Below, piece by piece: positions 60,363-64,000 of a DNA stretch of 64,000 bases. Position 1 is the first letter of the stretch. Every line of letters starts with the position of its first letter. The position numbers were made by a program, and so were the translations under genes. This stretch comes from Lycorma delicatula. Its lineage: Eukaryota; Arthropoda; Insecta; Hemiptera; Fulgoridae. The notes beneath the pieces are model-generated. The model did not search any database and was not told the origin of the DNA. It saw only the letters and a program-made list of their open reading frames with translations. The stretch is taken from NCBI RefSeq assembly GCF_047948215.1, contig NC_134455.1:155106575-155170574 (forward strand), in the 5' to 3' direction.

Positions 60363-61167
60363 TTACTGACGATGACTAACAATTTCTTTTAAATAAACCC
60401 ACAGAAAGAAGTTTGGACTAGTCAGATTTACGTAGTCACATCCTTTAGAAATGAATCTTTCACCGAAAACTCCTGTAGTATCTCCATAGTACAGCGAGCT
60501 GTATGTGGCAAATGGCGCAGTCCTGTTGCAACCAGTAGTCACGCTCATCATGTTGCAGTAAGGCGATGAACTGTTGGATAATTTCTTGGTAGACGGCAGC
60601 ACCCGCATTTTTTCCAAAAAACAAGGGTCCAACTATTCGTCGCCTTGAAACCGCACTCCAAACAACTATTTTTTTGTGGGTGTAGGAGAAATGATTCAAA
60701 GAAAATATGTGGGTTTTCAGTACCACATATCTGACTACTAACATACCCACCAAGGTTAAAACACGATACGTCCGTGAAAAACACTAAAATGCTAATGTTG
60801 CCTCTAATGAATTCCTAGAACCATAAACAGAAGTGGACGCTTTTAGCATAATCAGCATCAGTTAGCTCATAGAAAAACCTGCATTCAATATGGATAATAT
60901 CTCAGCATTCTCCTCAATGCAGCGTGGGCTGAACCTAGTTAAATGTTATTTTCTCGGCTTAGACTCCGTAAAGATTTATGAGGAAATCTGCGTCGTTAAA
61001 AATGACCTGTGTCGGACATATTTCTGAGCTAACACCGAACCTGTTTCATGATATGTTTCAACTAATTTCTGAATAACATTATTCACTGGTGTTTCCTTTT
61101 CAAACTTCTTCCTGAACTTTTGCCGACACATAACATGAGATTTCTTCTCTAAATAAGTTTCCTTCAC
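60363..61167 (-). pseudogene. Mariner-like transposase, heavily broken
   Basis: On the minus strand, 61167-60976 reads CRQKFRKKFEKETPVNNVIQ and KLVETYHETGSV, the helix-turn-helix and linker typical of the superfamily. VFFTDVSCFNLGGYVSSQ near 60780 has the first catalytic Asp. KIVVWSAVSRRRIVGPLFFG and YWLQQDCAICH near 60680-60520 include the second Asp. The third segment is damaged: LTSPNFFLWVYLKEIV remains near 60400, where SPDLxPxDFFLWGYLK is expected, so the third acidic residue has been lost by a small deletion. Several frameshifts occur. Confidence 0.8.
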
Positions 61168-61406
61168 GAATACGTTCTTAAACAGCTAACCGAATTTTAA
61201 CAAAAAACAAACACGATTAGCAACGTTGCTCAAAACCCGATGCTCGATACAAACTGTCAATACTCAAATGTGAAGGGAATAAACAGTCCTCATCACTCCA
61301 GCTCCAGACGTACCAACATCTTTCACATTTTTTTACCCATCTCACACCAATATTGCATTTAGTATAAACTACTGATTCAAGGGGTCTTTTTAGGTTAAAT
61401 ACTCTG
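60363..61406 (-). mobile_element. Mariner-like transposon remnant, one end missing
   Basis: The transposase remnant reads on the minus strand. The outer end at the right (its 5' end) reads CAGAGTATTTAACCTAAAAA on the minus strand, next to TA at 61407-61408. I found no matching inverted repeat near 60200-60363, and the last part of the transposase is also missing, so the 3' end has been lost. Confidence 0.7.
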
Positions 61407-62940
61407 TATTTTTAAAGTTTTACTCTTTCTAAACAATTTTTGAATATTTCTTTCTTTGCTACTTTACAACTTGTTTAATAAATAAGATAAAAAACTTATA
61501 AAATCTACAATATTTTATCATGCTGTTAAGTTACACAAAACTTTAAATTCTATCTTCAATCAATATTTGTATAATTTAAATAAAACTATATAAAACAGTA
61601 ACATGGTACGATTTTAATGTAAAAGTAAAATATACGAAAATTCATACAAAACTGTGAGGATGTTGTATGAAGAAAAAAGTTCTTATTAGATAATACAATA
61701 ACCTACACATTTTCGTTTAAGAATTAAAAAAGAAATATTCCTTTCTTTCCAGTTAATTCTTTTCGGTACTTCTTGTATTCTTTGTTTTTTCTTTCACGCA
61801 TATGTAAAAAATAAAAAGTAGAAGAAATGTGCGCAAGAAAAGGCAATGCGATATCCCAACCAATTTACTTTTTTAATTATAGTAACATTTAAATTTTAAC
61901 AATTAAATTTATTTATTTTAATTCCGTATATTTTAATTAACAGAAGAATTATGTATAAAACTCCAGACTGTATTAGGATAATATTCTAAAACAAAAAGTT
62001 ATCAAATAAAATGAAAAATACGTAAAATATTTTACTCTATTTTTTCCAGTATTATAGCAACATGAAAACTTTTATCCCAGGAAATTAAATATTATAATCC
62101 TTCTACCAAAATGTCAAAGTAGATATTACGTAACAGATATAAGTAGATATTACGTAAAGTAGATATTTAGTAAAAACAATAGCCTAATTATCCAAAAAAT
62201 CTTAAAGTTTTCAAAAATAAACAGACTATAGAAACAAATTATAAACCTATTTTAAATATGAAAACGATGAAAATTTTATTTTATAAGTAATTTCTAAATA
62301 AATTATTTACTTAAAATATTTCATTAATATAAAAAAATACTAAAGTAAACTTTACATTCAATCGCATAATTAGTAAAGTTTTTTCTCAATTTAAATTTCA
62401 CATTGACAATTAACATAGTAAATAAATTCTAAAAGTTAAATAACTGATAAAAAAATCACTTTAAAATAATTATTTTCTAAAAATAGTAATCAGTTTTTCT
62501 TACAGTGATATAAACTTACAATTAGCTTGTAACTTTGTTTTCATATTACGTTTTATTAATGATTTTGTTATAAGAAATTTAATGAAAAGAAATACTTATA
62601 CATATAAATAAAAATATGGAAGACCTCCGAGACTTAGCTGAAATTTTAAATATTATCTTATATTAACCTAACAGATAATTTAACTAATTATATAAAAGAC
62701 AGCGATGTTTTACAAAGTAACGATATCAAATAACAATGATGAATATTAAATAAAGCAGCAAATTTTTTTTAAAATAATCTTTATTTGAATTAAGAAAATA
62801 AATTCATAATTACATAATACAAAACTCACCGACGAAAGTGCGTTCGATAAGTAACTACACACCTACATACACACGATTATATGTCTAGGGATTATATTCC
62901 CTGGGCTGCGAGTAATGTTTTTTGCAAAGGTTGGTAATCC
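61407..62940. other. Anonymous AT-rich DNA
   Basis: No gene was recognised. AGTAGATATTACGTAA is repeated within 62120-62165 (three imperfect units). Confidence 0.5.
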
Positions 62941-64000
62941 TGGATTATTTGCAATTTGCTTCCGCGAGCAGTCAGAAGGTGACCTTGAAAAGATAACGTG
63001 CAACTATTTCGTTGTTTTTCATTTTGAGTTCACCGCCTTTGAAAGAATTAGACTGTGTCTTTCCGTGTGCGGTCAGAACTTTAGAACGGTGAGTATTTAT
63101 CGTTGAATACGTGGTCCGTAAGCATGGTGAGTACACGAAGAAAGTGAAAGACCAGTTTTCCGTTGGATTTCCAGATACACCGGTTCCTAATTGACATTGT
63201 GTAACGGTGCCAATCGAAAAATATCGGGAGACGGGATCGGTGCAAGACTATGAATGGAGTGAAAGACCAACAGTACTCGATGAAGAAAAACTGCAAGACA
63301 TCAACTGCTACGCAATGTTGTTCCAACAAGTTCGTACGAAATTTGGCTCAAAAGAAAAAACATTGGTGTGCAACTGTACACGTGGCAGTTTATAAGAAGC
63401 TCAGTATAAAGTGAAAGTGGTTCAAAAGTTATTATTGGTCACTGGGAAAACAGAATTCAACAACGGTTTCAACAATCTGTAGCGGACAATTCTGACGATA
63501 TTTTTGATCATGTTTTCTGTACCGATGAGTAATGGTTCCATTTAACAGAGTACGTGAACAGAATTCACGTTCATGATCCACCGACAACTCACATGCCGTA
63601 CCTGAAAATCCTCATCATAACTAGAAAATCAAAATTGGGAAAATCAATATTCTTCGCAGAAACAATAAATTCAGTTCGATATTTTGAAATTATTCACCAG
63701 ATCACAGGAAAGGGAACATAGAACGAAATTAATAATGCTTGGATTCAACAAGACGGCGAGCCGCGCGTACAGAGAGGAAGTCCATGAAATTATTATAAGA
63801 CGTTTGCGGAGGAATCATTTCTAAAAATTTGTGGTCACCTCGATCCCAGACTTTAGCCCACGGCATTTTTACTTCTACGATTATGCAAAAAGTAATAATT
63901 ACGGTGGAAATCTCCACACCTTCCAGGAACATCAAACTGTTATTTGTAATTTCACCAAGAACATTTTACATGAACAACTTGTGGGAGTCTTCAAGAACAA
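62941..64000 (+). mobile_element. Mariner-like transposon remnant running off the window
   Basis: Transposase-like sequence runs from about 63090 to the window end. The 5' boundary is not certain; AGGTTGGTAATCC near 62929 could be part of the terminal repeat. The 3' end lies outside the window. Confidence 0.6.
63090..64000 (+). pseudogene. Mariner-like transposase, broken and incomplete at the window edge
   Basis: IEKYRETGSVQDYEWSERPT (63210-63270) is the linker after the first helix-turn-helix. FCTDE (near 63518-63532) holds the first catalytic Asp and is followed by an in-frame TAG, then WFHLTEYVNRIH. AWIQQDGEP near 63737 holds the second Asp. The third segment reads IPDFSPRHFYFYDYAKS near 63840-63890, a frame away, with His in place of the expected acidic residue. 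The last 100 bases still read as transposase C-terminus (HEQLVGVFKN). It differs clearly from the other mariner-like copies in the window, so it is a separate family. Confidence 0.75.

Overview
The window looks like insect genomic DNA, most likely from a hemipteran. It is strongly AT-rich, has no dense gene order, and holds decayed R1-type non-LTR retrotransposons, Tc1/mariner-superfamily DNA transposons, Helitron pieces, tRNA-derived SINEs and many dinucleotide microsatellites. The insect assignment rests on the type of mobile elements. The hemipteran assignment is a weaker inference from the general look of the SINE and dispersed repeat families. No bacterial operon, rRNA gene, intact tRNA or CRISPR array is visible.

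The only convincing host coding sequence is one internal exon on the minus strand at 30021-30187, with good acceptor and donor sites and 55 whole codons. The simplest reading is that most of the window is intronic sequence of one large minus-strand gene that has filled with mobile elements. The protein is not identified.

Layout. 1-9.6 kb: two decayed R1-clade retrotransposons, a 5'-truncated copy with a poly(A) tail and a copy with 5' UTR, gag-like ORF1 and a 3'-truncated ORF2. The second is fused to two dispersed repeat families. 9.6-11.8 kb: a mariner-like element with 341-bp terminal inverted repeats (TIRs). 12-20 kb: anonymous AT-rich DNA with microsatellites, a possible solo LTR and a GC-rich island that resembles a retroelement 3' end. 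20-27 kb: a SINE copy, a second copy of one dispersed repeat and a degenerate tandem array. 27.2-28.6 kb: a nearly readable DD41D mariner-like element. 30 kb: the host exon. 31 kb: a second copy of the same SINE family. 33.7-34.6 kb: a Helitron 3' part ending in a hairpin and CTAG. 36.1-37.7 kb: a TA-flanked mariner-like element with a deleted catalytic segment. 41.2-43.0 kb: two inverted copies of an unclassified repeat carrying a pol III B-box-like motif. 45.6-46.2 kb: a remnant of a Helitron helicase C-terminus. 50.1-51.9 kb: the RNase H end of a non-LTR element. 57.5-60.2 kb: R1-type reverse transcriptase remains. 60.4-61.4 kb and 62.9-64.0 kb: two more mariner-like remnants.

No intact, self-sufficient mobile element is present; every protein has frameshifts, stops or deletions. 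I did not find convincing evidence of a new functional system. The best leads are the unidentified host exon, the B-box-bearing repeat family at 8.8, 41.2 and 42.3 kb, and the Helitron-linked repeat family.
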